NCBI RefSeq assembly: GCF_900101705.1
Contig: NZ_FNAC01000003.1
Location: forward strand, 124,001-188,000
Origin: Algoriphagus faecimaris
GTDB taxonomy: Bacteria > Bacteroidota > Bacteroidia > Cytophagales > Cyclobacteriaceae
Length of the DNA: 64,000 nt
Direction of reading: 5' to 3'
Numbering within the stretch: the stretch's first letter is position 1; each line of letters opens with the position of its first letter. Position numbers and translations under genes: made by a program. The notes beneath the pieces were generated by a model. That model saw nothing but the letters and a program-made list of their open reading frames with translations. It was not told where the DNA came from and did no database searches. Below are positions 48,654-56,525 of this stretch, piece by piece.

Positions 48654-49634
48654 ATGCTAAGTAGAGTAGCGAGTCATATCTATTGGCTAGGTAGGTATCT
48701 GGAAAGAGCCGAAAACTATGCCCGATTTATTGATGTTAATTTTAATCTGATGCAGGATCTTCCGGCAGGCTTAAAGGAACAATGGGAGCCTTTGGTCATG
48801 GCTACAGGGGATTTAGAATTGTACCAGAAAAAATACAATGATTTTGAAAGAGATCAGGTCATGTATTTTTTGACTTTTGATCCTGAGAACTCCAATTCCA
48901 TGCTTTCGGCTGTGACCAATGCAAGGGAAAATGCGAGGATTATCAGAGAAAATCTAAGCAAAGAAACCTGGGAAAAAGCAAATGAACTGTACTACATGAT
49001 GCAGGCTGGCCTAGATAAGAAGATTTGGAAAAAAGAAGATCCTAGGCAGTTTTACGAGCAGGTCAAAAATCAAATACTTCTGCTTTACGGACTGGCGGAT
49101 GCCACTGTGGCACGTACGGAGGGTTGGTATTTTAGGCAGTTGGGACAGCTGTTGGAGCGTGCCGATAAAACCTCGAGAATTCTCGATGTGAAATACCATA
49201 TTTTGCTTCCCTCGGTATATGAGGTAGGGACTCCGATGGATTTTCTCCACTGGATGGCGCTGCTGAAGTCGGTGACTGGATTCAATACCTATCGAAGGCT
49301 ATATGGAAATATAGATCCTTCAGGTGTAGTAGAGTTTCTGATGCTCAATAAATATTTTCCCAGATCTATTTACTTTTGTATCAAAGAAGCGGAACGATGC
49401 TTGCACTGTATCTCAGGAAGTAGCTCAGATGGATTTAATAATTCTGCCGAAAAAGCGATGGGAGAACTACGCTCCCGATTGGAGTATTCGGAGGTAGAGG
49501 ATATCATTGCTGTGGGTCTTCATGAATATTTAGATAAACTTCAGCTAAAAATCAACCATATTTCCGATCTCATTGATGTGAATTACTTCCGGATCAAGGA
49601 TAATCACGTCTCACAATCTCAATCACAAGCATGA
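48654..49634 (+). CDS. Alpha-E domain (DUF403) protein
   Basis: The 326 residues match the alpha-E/DUF403 family, all-helical, with the hallmark start MLSRVASHIYWLGRYLERAE and later LGQLLERADKTSRILDVKY. The fold is thought to be related to ferritin-like or other helical bundles; no activity is proven. Its constant companion is the CP-ATP-grasp protein, so it may be a substrate carrier or cofactor-binding partner. It overlaps the Anbu gene by 4 bases. Confidence 0.93.
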   Translation: MLSRVASHIYWLGRYLERAENYARFIDVNFNLMQDLPAGLKEQWEPLVMATGDLELYQKKYNDFERDQVMYFLTFDPENSNSMLSAVTNARENARIIRENLSKETWEKANELYYMMQAGLDKKIWKKEDPRQFYEQVKNQILLLYGLADATVARTEGWYFRQLGQLLERADKTSRILDVKYHILLPSVYEVGTPMDFLHWMALLKSVTGFNTYRRLYGNIDPSGVVEFLMLNKYFPRSIYFCIKEAERCLHCISGSSSDGFNNSAEKAMGELRSRLEYSEVEDIIAVGLHEYLDKLQLKINHISDLIDVNYFRIKDNHVSQSQSQA

Positions 49635-50374
49635 CCTTCTGTTTAGGTATTAAAACCAAAAATGGCCTTATAGGCCTCTCAGATACCAGAATTACTTCCG
49701 GTAGCGAAACCACAACTTCCAAAAAAGTCTATGTGGTAAATAAGCAAAAGCACTCTTTCTTCATCATGACCTCCGGGCTTCGATCGGTCCGGGACAAAGC
49801 GATCACCTATTTTTCTGAAGTCATCGAACAGCAGGACGATTCTTTTTCTAAGCTCTACCAAGCAGTAAATGAATTTGGAAATCAAGTCAAGATAGTCGCC
49901 AAAGAAGACAAAGTACATCTAGAAGAAGCCGGATTAAATTTTAATCTTTTTTCCATTATCGGAGGACAATTGAATGAAGACTCAGAGCCTAAACTCTACT
50001 TGTTATATCCCCAAGGCAACTGGATCGAAATCCGAAGAGGAACGCCCTTTGTCATTATCGGCAATTCAGGTTTTGGAAACCCTGTTTTGAAGCGATCGCT
50101 TCAGTTTGATGATTCACTAGAATACGCCTTGAAATGTGCCTTTTTATCTTTTGATGCGACACGGATCTCCGCCAATGATGTGGATTTTCCCATCGATACC
50201 GTCATACTGAAAAATGATGAATACCTGATCAAGGAAAAGCGATTTGGAGAAAAGGAATTGGAACACATTTCTACTTTTTGGAATGAACGTCTAAAAAGTG
50301 CTATTGCTGACCTCCCTTCAGAGGTGCTCAGTAGTGCTTTCGAGGACAGTCCTATTTACAGTCAAGACCATTAA
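49631..50374 (+). CDS. Anbu-type proteasome-like peptidase
   Basis: The 247-residue protein begins Met-Thr-Phe-Cys, so removal of Met exposes the N-terminal Thr nucleophile. Relative to that Thr, Asp17 (in SDTRIT) and Lys30/31 match proteasome active-site positions. This identifies the Anbu family of bacterial proteasome-like peptidases, which are present without ATPase rings. It overlaps the alpha-E gene by 4 bases and precedes the transglutaminase-like gene by 3 bases. A proteolytic step on a cluster product or peptide substrate is likely, but unproven. Confidence 0.92.
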   Translation: MTFCLGIKTKNGLIGLSDTRITSGSETTTSKKVYVVNKQKHSFFIMTSGLRSVRDKAITYFSEVIEQQDDSFSKLYQAVNEFGNQVKIVAKEDKVHLEEAGLNFNLFSIIGGQLNEDSEPKLYLLYPQGNWIEIRRGTPFVIIGNSGFGNPVLKRSLQFDDSLEYALKCAFLSFDATRISANDVDFPIDTVILKNDEYLIKEKRFGEKELEHISTFWNERLKSAIADLPSEVLSSAFEDSPIYSQDH

Positions 50375-50377
50375 ATT

Positions 50378-51229
50378 ATGAGAGTTCAAGTCAGTCATCT
50401 TTCGAGGTATGATTACAGCTCTGAGGTGACACTTGGAATGCATCAGCTGTTTCTACAGCCGCAGTTTAGGCCTTATTTCCGCGTCTTAGAAGAAAGCTTT
50501 ACCATACACCCTTCTCCAGATGGACAAAATTATCGTCAGGATGCATTGGGGACCTGGTACAAGCAAGCTTGGTTTTCTGAACCAACTAATCACTTGAAAA
50601 TTACTACAGAATGGCTTTTTGAGCTTATTCCTCATAATCCTTTTGCTTTTATAATTGACAAGGGATTTGAGGACAAAGCTTGGAATCATCCACAGTTTCT
50701 TTTTCACTACGAGGGGCATGAGCTTTTTGTGCAAGCATACAAGAGCAATTACTCCAATGACTCCTTTTTGAATTATCTCATGCCAATCAAAGAGAAATCA
50801 ACTGGTTTGATTGATTTTTTGGTCAATTTGACGCAGGAGATTTATCAAAATTGGTCGCATGAAATCCGCCATGAGCAAAATATTTGGCAGGCGGGTTTTA
50901 CTTTTTCTCAAGGAAAAGGCTCCTGTAGAGACTTATCCCTGATGCAGATGGAGCTACTTAGAATTCTAGGCTTGGCTTGTCGGTTTGTAAGTGGCTATGC
51001 TTTTAACCCCGATCTTGAGGATGGTCACGAACTTCACGCATGGATGGAGGTTTTCCTTCCGGGTGCAGGTTGGATAGGTTTGGACCCAAGCTTGGGCTTG
51101 CTGACGGATCATCGATACATTCCTTTGGCGTGTCATGCAGATCCTGAGCGCACCTTGCCCGTTCAGGGAACTTTTGGAGGGGTCTCTGATTCTGCATTAG
51201 AAACTCATGTGGATATGAAGTTGATCTAG
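50378..51229 (+). CDS. Transglutaminase-like protein of the alpha-E cluster
   Basis: The 283 residues have an N-terminal beta domain (RVQVSHLSRYDY) followed by the papain-like transglutaminase core. The catalytic Cys is in GSCRD (about residue 183), His in ELHAWMEV (~221) and Asp in GLDPSLG (~236), so the triad is complete. Such proteins can cleave or form amide or isopeptide bonds. It has no signal peptide. The four genes together (ATP-grasp, alpha-E, Anbu, this) form a known conserved set; the pathway product is not established. Confidence 0.92.
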   Translation: MRVQVSHLSRYDYSSEVTLGMHQLFLQPQFRPYFRVLEESFTIHPSPDGQNYRQDALGTWYKQAWFSEPTNHLKITTEWLFELIPHNPFAFIIDKGFEDKAWNHPQFLFHYEGHELFVQAYKSNYSNDSFLNYLMPIKEKSTGLIDFLVNLTQEIYQNWSHEIRHEQNIWQAGFTFSQGKGSCRDLSLMQMELLRILGLACRFVSGYAFNPDLEDGHELHAWMEVFLPGAGWIGLDPSLGLLTDHRYIPLACHADPERTLPVQGTFGGVSDSALETHVDMKLI

Positions 51230-51237
51230 GCGTGAAT

Positions 51238-52014
51238 TTAGTTCGCTCTTACTGCCGCTTTTTCAGGCATTTCAAAGATACTATTTTCCAATTCATCCTC
51301 TGTCAAAACCAGCCCGGCTATGCTGACTTGGTTGCGAACCTGTAAAGCAGTATCCCCTTCGATGAGGTATCCCGTAATCAGTCTTGGGAAAATCATACCC
51401 TCGGTTTCTCTGTAGTCCTCGTATTTCATTCCGCTCATGATAGGGTTAGCGGGATTGAAGAATGTTACCTGATAGAGGACCCATTCTAATCTTCCTGTCT
51501 CTGGATCAATCAGTACCTCATAACTATTGGCAGGCCCACGATAGCCCTTTTCAGAAGACTTCACTTCCAGCCGTTCATAATTTTTCCCATTGAATAGTCT
51601 GTCGGTGCTTTTGGATACGCTGAGACTCGTATCCGTAAGGATGTAAGGCATACTGTAGAAGAAGAAATACAAGTTGTGGTAATAGTCAACCGACTGCCCT
51701 CCAAAAGCTTGGCGATTGGGACTGACCCAGATTCCTTGACCGTCATTTCCCACTTGAAATCCAGCCGCATCGATCCGAGCCTTGCGGTCCGTTAAATTAA
51801 AAAAGTGGTTTTCCTGCTGTAGATTACTTTCATGAAACAGGGTGTAAGACATGCCTTTGGATTGGAGCCATTTCTGCCAGTCACCATGTGCGTCTAATAA
51901 CTTTTTGAGTTCTTCGGGTTGATTGAGGCGAACGTCTGGTTGATTTTCCCCGCAAGACAAAAGGAGCAAGGTCCAACAAGAAACAAGAATTAGGGTGAGG
52001 GTTTTATTTTTCAT
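51238..52014 (-). CDS. Conserved lipoprotein (DUF6503-like)
   Basis: The 258-residue protein has a lipoprotein signal (LLLLSC, Cys21) and a soluble domain with WVSPNRQAFGGQS, a DYYHNLYFFFYSMPYILTD region and an EVLIDPETGRLEW strand. It resembles Bacteroidota lipoproteins of the DUF6503 type, by memory and with moderate trust. A periplasmic, substrate-unknown role is all I can give. It is convergent with the transglutaminase gene (8-base gap) and divergent from the PepSY gene. Confidence 0.7.
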   Translation of the reverse strand: MKNKTLTLILVSCWTLLLLSCGENQPDVRLNQPEELKKLLDAHGDWQKWLQSKGMSYTLFHESNLQQENHFFNLTDRKARIDAAGFQVGNDGQGIWVSPNRQAFGGQSVDYYHNLYFFFYSMPYILTDTSLSVSKSTDRLFNGKNYERLEVKSSEKGYRGPANSYEVLIDPETGRLEWVLYQVTFFNPANPIMSGMKYEDYRETEGMIFPRLITGYLIEGDTALQVRNQVSIAGLVLTEDELENSIFEMPEKAAVRAN

Positions 52015-52109
52015 TTTTGGGCAATTTGAATTTGAAGATAGGAAGTCGAAAGGGATCTGTGGATATTTTGCCTTTCCTTTTCAAAGAAATCTAAGTAGGA
52101 ATATTTTTT

Positions 52110-52125
52110 TTAGAATTAATCTTAA
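52110..52125. promoter_or_regulatory. Possible Fur-type operator
   Basis: TTAGAATTAATCTTAA is a near-perfect palindrome (12 of 16 positions symmetrical) about 50 bases upstream of the PepSY-family gene. Its form resembles AT-rich iron boxes, and the gene family is often iron-regulated. Confidence 0.35.
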
Positions 52126-52174
52126 TAATAAAAATCTTTTGTCTTAATTTTGACCAAATCTAAATAAAGACAGT

Positions 52175-53404
52175 ATGGCAACTCCTTCTTCCCTTTGGAA
52201 ACCCATCCGGAAAGTTTTTGATAAGATCCATTTGTATGCTGGGCTAGCTTCTGGCCTGATTGTAATTGCTGTTTGTCTCAGTGGTACGATCTACGTGTAC
52301 AATACAGAAATCAAAGAATGGGCTGATTCGGAGAGGTATTTTGTGGAAGTAGAAGGAGAGCGGAAATCTTTGGATGAATTGAAAAATGGACTACAGCAGA
52401 GACTCGGAGGGGAAGTCACGGGGCTTTTCGTATACGGAGACTCAGATCGATCTGTACAGATGACGCTGTTGAAAGAGGGAGAAAAGGGTAGAGGAACTAC
52501 TTATTTTGTGAATCCCTACTCAGGAGAAATTTTGGCTGATAATACTGAGCAAACTGCAGCAGAAGAATTTATGAGAACCCAGTTTTCTCTTCATCGCTGG
52601 CTCTTGATCGACAGAATAGAAGAACCAATCCTCGAGAGTATGGGCAATCGTGAGTTGGGTCGATTGATCAATGGGATAGCCACCTCACTGTTTTTGTTGG
52701 GAGTGATTACGGGGATCGTGATTTGGGTACCACAAAAAGCCAAAACTTGGAAACAGGGATTAAAAGTAAAATGGTCCGGTAATTGGAAAAGAGTTAATCA
52801 TGACCTGCACAATACATTGGCTTTTTATTCCTTGATAGCACTTTTTATCATGTCTGCTACGGGACTGTTTTGGTCTTTTGAGTGGTATAGAGAGGGATGG
52901 CAAAAGACTTGGGATACCTACCAAGCCCCTAGTGCCAAGGTGGAGGAAAAATCAGAAGAACCCATGAACACTCCTGGTCCGGCTTTGGACTTTTCTCTGG
53001 ATCAAGCGCTCACTAAAGCGAATGAGCAGCTAGACTATTCGGGTAATTGGAGGATTTCCTTGCCAAACGATGATCAGACTCCTATCGGTTTTAGTAAATA
53101 CAGAACAGGCTTTTTTGCTCGCTCGGGAGCGGATCAAATCACTTTAGATCAAAAGGATTTTTCAGTTGTGGAAGCTAAGCTATTCTCAGATATGCCGGTC
53201 AGGCAGAAGATCGGTCGCTCGGTCAAAAGCCTACATACAGGCGAGATTTTCGGGACTTTTTCCAAGTTTTTATGGTTTGTCGCCTGCTTGATCGCTACTT
53301 CGTTACCTATATCAGGGACCTTGATCTGGTGGAATAAACGAAAGAAGAAAAAAAGACCTGTCAAAAAACAAAAATTAGAAAAGAAGGTGGCTGAAATGGC
53401 CTGA
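52175..53404 (+). CDS. PepSY-associated transmembrane protein (iron-uptake type)
   Basis: The 409-residue protein has a membrane helix near the N-terminus (GLIVIAVCLSGTIYVY), a periplasmic PepSY-like domain, and more helices around residues 165-190, 210-235 and 370-390. Histidines in LHRWL, NHDLHNT and KSLHTGE near the helices match the PepSY_TM type, which is linked to siderophore reduction or heme handling. A basic tail (KKKKRPVKK) lies at the C-terminus. The Fur-like palindrome upstream supports iron control. It stands alone before a cytochrome gene 230 bases away. Confidence 0.85.
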   Translation: MATPSSLWKPIRKVFDKIHLYAGLASGLIVIAVCLSGTIYVYNTEIKEWADSERYFVEVEGERKSLDELKNGLQQRLGGEVTGLFVYGDSDRSVQMTLLKEGEKGRGTTYFVNPYSGEILADNTEQTAAEEFMRTQFSLHRWLLIDRIEEPILESMGNRELGRLINGIATSLFLLGVITGIVIWVPQKAKTWKQGLKVKWSGNWKRVNHDLHNTLAFYSLIALFIMSATGLFWSFEWYREGWQKTWDTYQAPSAKVEEKSEEPMNTPGPALDFSLDQALTKANEQLDYSGNWRISLPNDDQTPIGFSKYRTGFFARSGADQITLDQKDFSVVEAKLFSDMPVRQKIGRSVKSLHTGEIFGTFSKFLWFVACLIATSLPISGTLIWWNKRKKKKRPVKKQKLEKKVAEMA

Positions 53405-53592
53405 TCATATTCCTTCTTGTAGAAGGCTAACCATACTTTGAGAGTGATAGCTTTCCGGAATTTGTCGGGATATTGGCTTTGGGCAGCCTTTAGGTTGTTT
53501 TTGAGGCTGTGATTTATTCCTTGTTTTATCTTTTTTGACACTTTAACCCTTATTTTCATCACTTTATCTCAGAGAAGTCTGAGCTGTTTAGA

Positions 53593-53630
53593 ATTGATTT
53601 AGCTTGATAATAATTTCAAACTAAATCAAT
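53593..53630 (+). promoter_or_regulatory. Inverted repeat just upstream of the cytochrome gene
   Basis: ATTGATTTAG (53593-53602) and CTAAATCAAT (53621-53630) form a perfect 10-base inverted repeat with an 18-base spacer, ending 5 bases before the start codon. It could be an operator, or a leader hairpin that affects translation. No T-run follows, so it is not a terminator. Confidence 0.4.
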
Positions 53631-53635
53631 CAGCC

Positions 53636-54238
53636 ATGTCTTATGAAAGAAGATTATTTTCCTCTACAGTGCTCATCATATCGAGCTTTTTTTATTTCTC
53701 TTGTCAAAATCAAGAGGAGGGAGAGGAATTGGAGCCTATTGCTGAAGCCCAGGTGGATTCTCACCAAGAGCTTTTAGAAAGAGGAAAGTATCTGATAGAA
53801 ATTATGGGTTGCAATGACTGTCATTCGCCCAAAAAAATGGGTGAAAGGGGTCCTGAGATTATTCCGGAACTTGCCCTATCAGGTTTTCCAGCTGACAGAC
53901 CAATCTTAAAATTTGAAGACCCGCTGATCAAAGAAGGTTTTGGGATGATGTATCCAGATTTGACTGGAGCAGCAGGACCTTGGGGGCTTTCTTTTGCAGC
54001 TAATCTCACTCCCCATGAAACAGGTCTAGGGAACTGGACCTTGGAGCAATTTACCATTGCTTTGAGAGAGGGTAAATCCAAAGGAATTCGAACCAACCGT
54101 ATGCTGCTTCCCCCAATGCCTTGGCAGAATTATGTTGGGATCAAGGATGAGGATATCGCGGCCTTATTCGAATATTTGCAAAGTATTCCTCCTGTAGACA
54201 ATAGAGTCCCACAGCCGATAGAACCACAAAGTATGTGA
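53636..54238 (+). CDS. Membrane-anchored monoheme c-type cytochrome
   Basis: The 200-residue protein has a lipoprotein-like signal (YFSC, Cys23), then a single heme-binding motif CNDCH (Cys59, Cys62, His63) and a probable Met ligand in LLPPMPWQNY. The fold looks like a class I cytochrome c with an insert between heme motif and Met. It should sit in the periplasm and pass electrons. It has no neighbouring oxidase or dehydrogenase gene, so its partner is unknown. Confidence 0.88.
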   Translation: MSYERRLFSSTVLIISSFFYFSCQNQEEGEELEPIAEAQVDSHQELLERGKYLIEIMGCNDCHSPKKMGERGPEIIPELALSGFPADRPILKFEDPLIKEGFGMMYPDLTGAAGPWGLSFAANLTPHETGLGNWTLEQFTIALREGKSKGIRTNRMLLPPMPWQNYVGIKDEDIAALFEYLQSIPPVDNRVPQPIEPQSM

Positions 54239-54405
54239 CCTAATGTCAAAAAAATAGATTGCTGATCAAAGGGTTGTGCTTTTTAAACAAGGGCATGGCC
54301 TATTTTTTATGGATTTTGTGAATTGAAAATGCTTTGAAGCAAAAAATAAGAAGAAATTAAGCTTTATTTTTTTTAGCTCTCGCGGAGAAAAGTTTACTTT
54401 AATCC

Positions 54406-55074
54406 ATGAGAATTTTAATCGTAGAAGATGAGGTGGGTATCTCTAGCTTTCTCAAACAAGGACTGGAGGAAGAGTCCTTTGTGGTGGATGTAGCCGAAAA
54501 TGGAAAGACAGGGTTTGAACTGGCTATGTCTGGTGTGTACGATCTTTTATTGCTGGATTGGATGCTTCCAGGTATGAGTGGAATAGAACTTACCCGACAG
54601 TTTCGGCAAGATTTTCCAGAGACGCCGATTATTTTTCTTACTGCAAAAGATACAGTGGACGAGACTGTTTTTGGCTTGCAGTCCGGAGCCAATGACTATA
54701 TCAAAAAGCCCTTTCATTTTGGAGAACTTCTGGAAAGAATTCGGGTACAGCTTCGTAAAAAAGGGACTCCAACCGAAGTTCTCGAATTGGGTACTATCAA
54801 ATTATATCCTCAAGGTTTTCGGGTGGTCAAAGGGCAAGAAGAGATCATGCTCACGCAAAAGGAATTTGCACTGCTCGAATACCTCATTAGGAATAAAAAC
54901 AAAGTTTGTCGAAGAACTCGTATCATCGAATCAGTCTGGGATATTCACTTCGAATACAATACCGGAGTAATCGATGTGTTTATTAATTCATTACGAAAGA
55001 AATTGGGTCTAAAAAAGGAAGAAGACTACATACAGACAATAAGAGGGGTAGGCTATATGGCTAAGGAACTATGA
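54406..55074 (+). CDS. OmpR-family response regulator of the metal-efflux locus
   Basis: The 222 residues have a receiver domain (EDE at the start, phospho-acceptor Asp51 in LLLLDWMLPG, Lys in IKKPF) and a winged-helix C-terminal domain (EYIRNKNKVCRR-like helix, GVIDVFINSLRKKLG, RGVGYM). It resembles CusR/CopR-type metal regulators. It overlaps the kinase gene by 4 bases (ATGA), and the efflux genes follow, so it probably activates them. The start ATG is the first codon of the frame. Confidence 0.92.
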   Translation: MRILIVEDEVGISSFLKQGLEEESFVVDVAENGKTGFELAMSGVYDLLLLDWMLPGMSGIELTRQFRQDFPETPIIFLTAKDTVDETVFGLQSGANDYIKKPFHFGELLERIRVQLRKKGTPTEVLELGTIKLYPQGFRVVKGQEEIMLTQKEFALLEYLIRNKNKVCRRTRIIESVWDIHFEYNTGVIDVFINSLRKKLGLKKEEDYIQTIRGVGYMAKEL

Positions 55075-56453
55075 ATCTTTCATACAAGGAGCGGATTGCC
55101 CGTAGGCTGACGGGTGTGACGGCACTCATTATCTTGGGGGTATTTGCTATTATTTATTTGGTGGTTCATATTACTGTAGTCAATACTATCGATCGAGACT
55201 TGCAGCTGGAAACAGACAAGCACAAGAATCAGATTTTTTTGGTCAATGGTGAGATTCGTTTTGTTCATAAGAACGAATGGCAGGAGCAAGAGCACAGTCA
55301 GCTTCAAATCAACCCCATCTTTATTGAGATTGTAGATACGGAGGGTGAAAGTATGGATCGCTCTCCCAATCTTCAGAATAATCACCTGAGCTTTTATCCT
55401 GAAAGGGCTGGAAGCGGTGAGGCATGGACGGTCAAGGCAGGCTCAAGGGAACTGCGACAAATGCAGATTCCTCTGATCAATCAAGGAGTTAAGGAAGGGT
55501 ATTTATTAGTGGCTAAATCTTTTACAGATGCTAGAAAGACACTGTCAAACCTAAGGAATGTACTCCTCATTCTTTATCCATTGATTTTGATTTCTCTCTT
55601 TCTGACTATGAGGTATCATGCAGATCAGAGCATCGACCCTTTGCGTCAGATTATAAGAAAAGCCAATCAAATCACTCAGTCTAATCTCAATGAACGAATC
55701 CCTCAAAATGGGCCAAACGATGAAATAGGGCAATTGACACAGTCAATTAATGGTCTACTGAGCAGACTGGAGCAGGCGATAATCAGAGAGAAGCAATTCA
55801 CTTCAGATGCCTCTCATGAACTCCGGACTCCACTGGCGGTCCTTCGAGGAACCTTGGAAGTATTGATCCGAAAGCCTCGAAGTACAGAAGAGTATGAGCT
55901 GAAAATCCAAAGTGCCCTGCAGTCCATCGACCGTATGAGTGATATTATCAATCAGTTACTAGCTTTGGCACGAACCGAAAGCGGAACAAATATGGTCAAG
56001 GAGGAAGTTGAGTTGATTACGCTCTGTGAAGAAATCGCGGATGAACAAGCCAAGGAAAAAGGAAGAACTATCCGTTTTGAATCAGCAGTAAGTGCTCCCA
56101 TTTTTATCATGTGTAATGAGAAGTCTCTTCGAATGATTCTTAGAAATCTACTGGCTAATGCCTTCAAATATTCTCCTCAGGAGTGCCCTGTCCGGCTTAA
56201 GGTGGGCTATCTCGATGGGCGAGCCATAGTTCAGGTCATAGATCAAGGCGAAGGGATTTTACCTGAGAATTTAACCAAGATTTTTGACCCATTTTTCAGA
56301 CAGCAGAGTGCCTTGGAATCCGGTAAACCGGGTACGGGTTTGGGCTTGGCAATAGTACGCAAGTTAGCAGATGAGGGTGGTTTAGAGGTGTCAGTCAGGA
56401 GTGAATTGGGCAAGGGAAGTGAATTTACTATTCTTTTTCCGCGAATATCTTAA
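55071..56453 (+). CDS. Membrane-bound sensor histidine kinase of the metal-efflux locus
   Basis: The 460-residue kinase has two transmembrane helices (about 13-33 and 165-180) flanking a periplasmic domain of about 130 residues, then a HAMP domain (SIDPLRQI, EIGQL). HisKA follows with DASHELRTPLAVL (His249) and an ATPase domain (NAFKYS, DQGEGI, GTGLGLAI). The periplasmic domain has no His or Met clustering that would name the metal. It pairs with the preceding regulator (4-base overlap) and ends about 70 bases before the efflux pump gene. Confidence 0.92.
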   Translation: MNLSYKERIARRLTGVTALIILGVFAIIYLVVHITVVNTIDRDLQLETDKHKNQIFLVNGEIRFVHKNEWQEQEHSQLQINPIFIEIVDTEGESMDRSPNLQNNHLSFYPERAGSGEAWTVKAGSRELRQMQIPLINQGVKEGYLLVAKSFTDARKTLSNLRNVLLILYPLILISLFLTMRYHADQSIDPLRQIIRKANQITQSNLNERIPQNGPNDEIGQLTQSINGLLSRLEQAIIREKQFTSDASHELRTPLAVLRGTLEVLIRKPRSTEEYELKIQSALQSIDRMSDIINQLLALARTESGTNMVKEEVELITLCEEIADEQAKEKGRTIRFESAVSAPIFIMCNEKSLRMILRNLLANAFKYSPQECPVRLKVGYLDGRAIVQVIDQGEGILPENLTKIFDPFFRQQSALESGKPGTGLGLAIVRKLADEGGLEVSVRSELGKGSEFTILFPRIS

Positions 56454-56525
56454 GGGAATCTTAAGATGTTCCTAAGCTGTCTTTAATTCCCATTTCGGAC
56501 TTTTGTGGGATAACCACGAGACCTT

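Noticed and set aside
53149..53562. 137-codon minus-strand frame over the end of the PepSY gene
   Set aside because: Most of it lies antisense to a well-supported gene; the sequence is a Lys/Phe-rich shadow with no motif.
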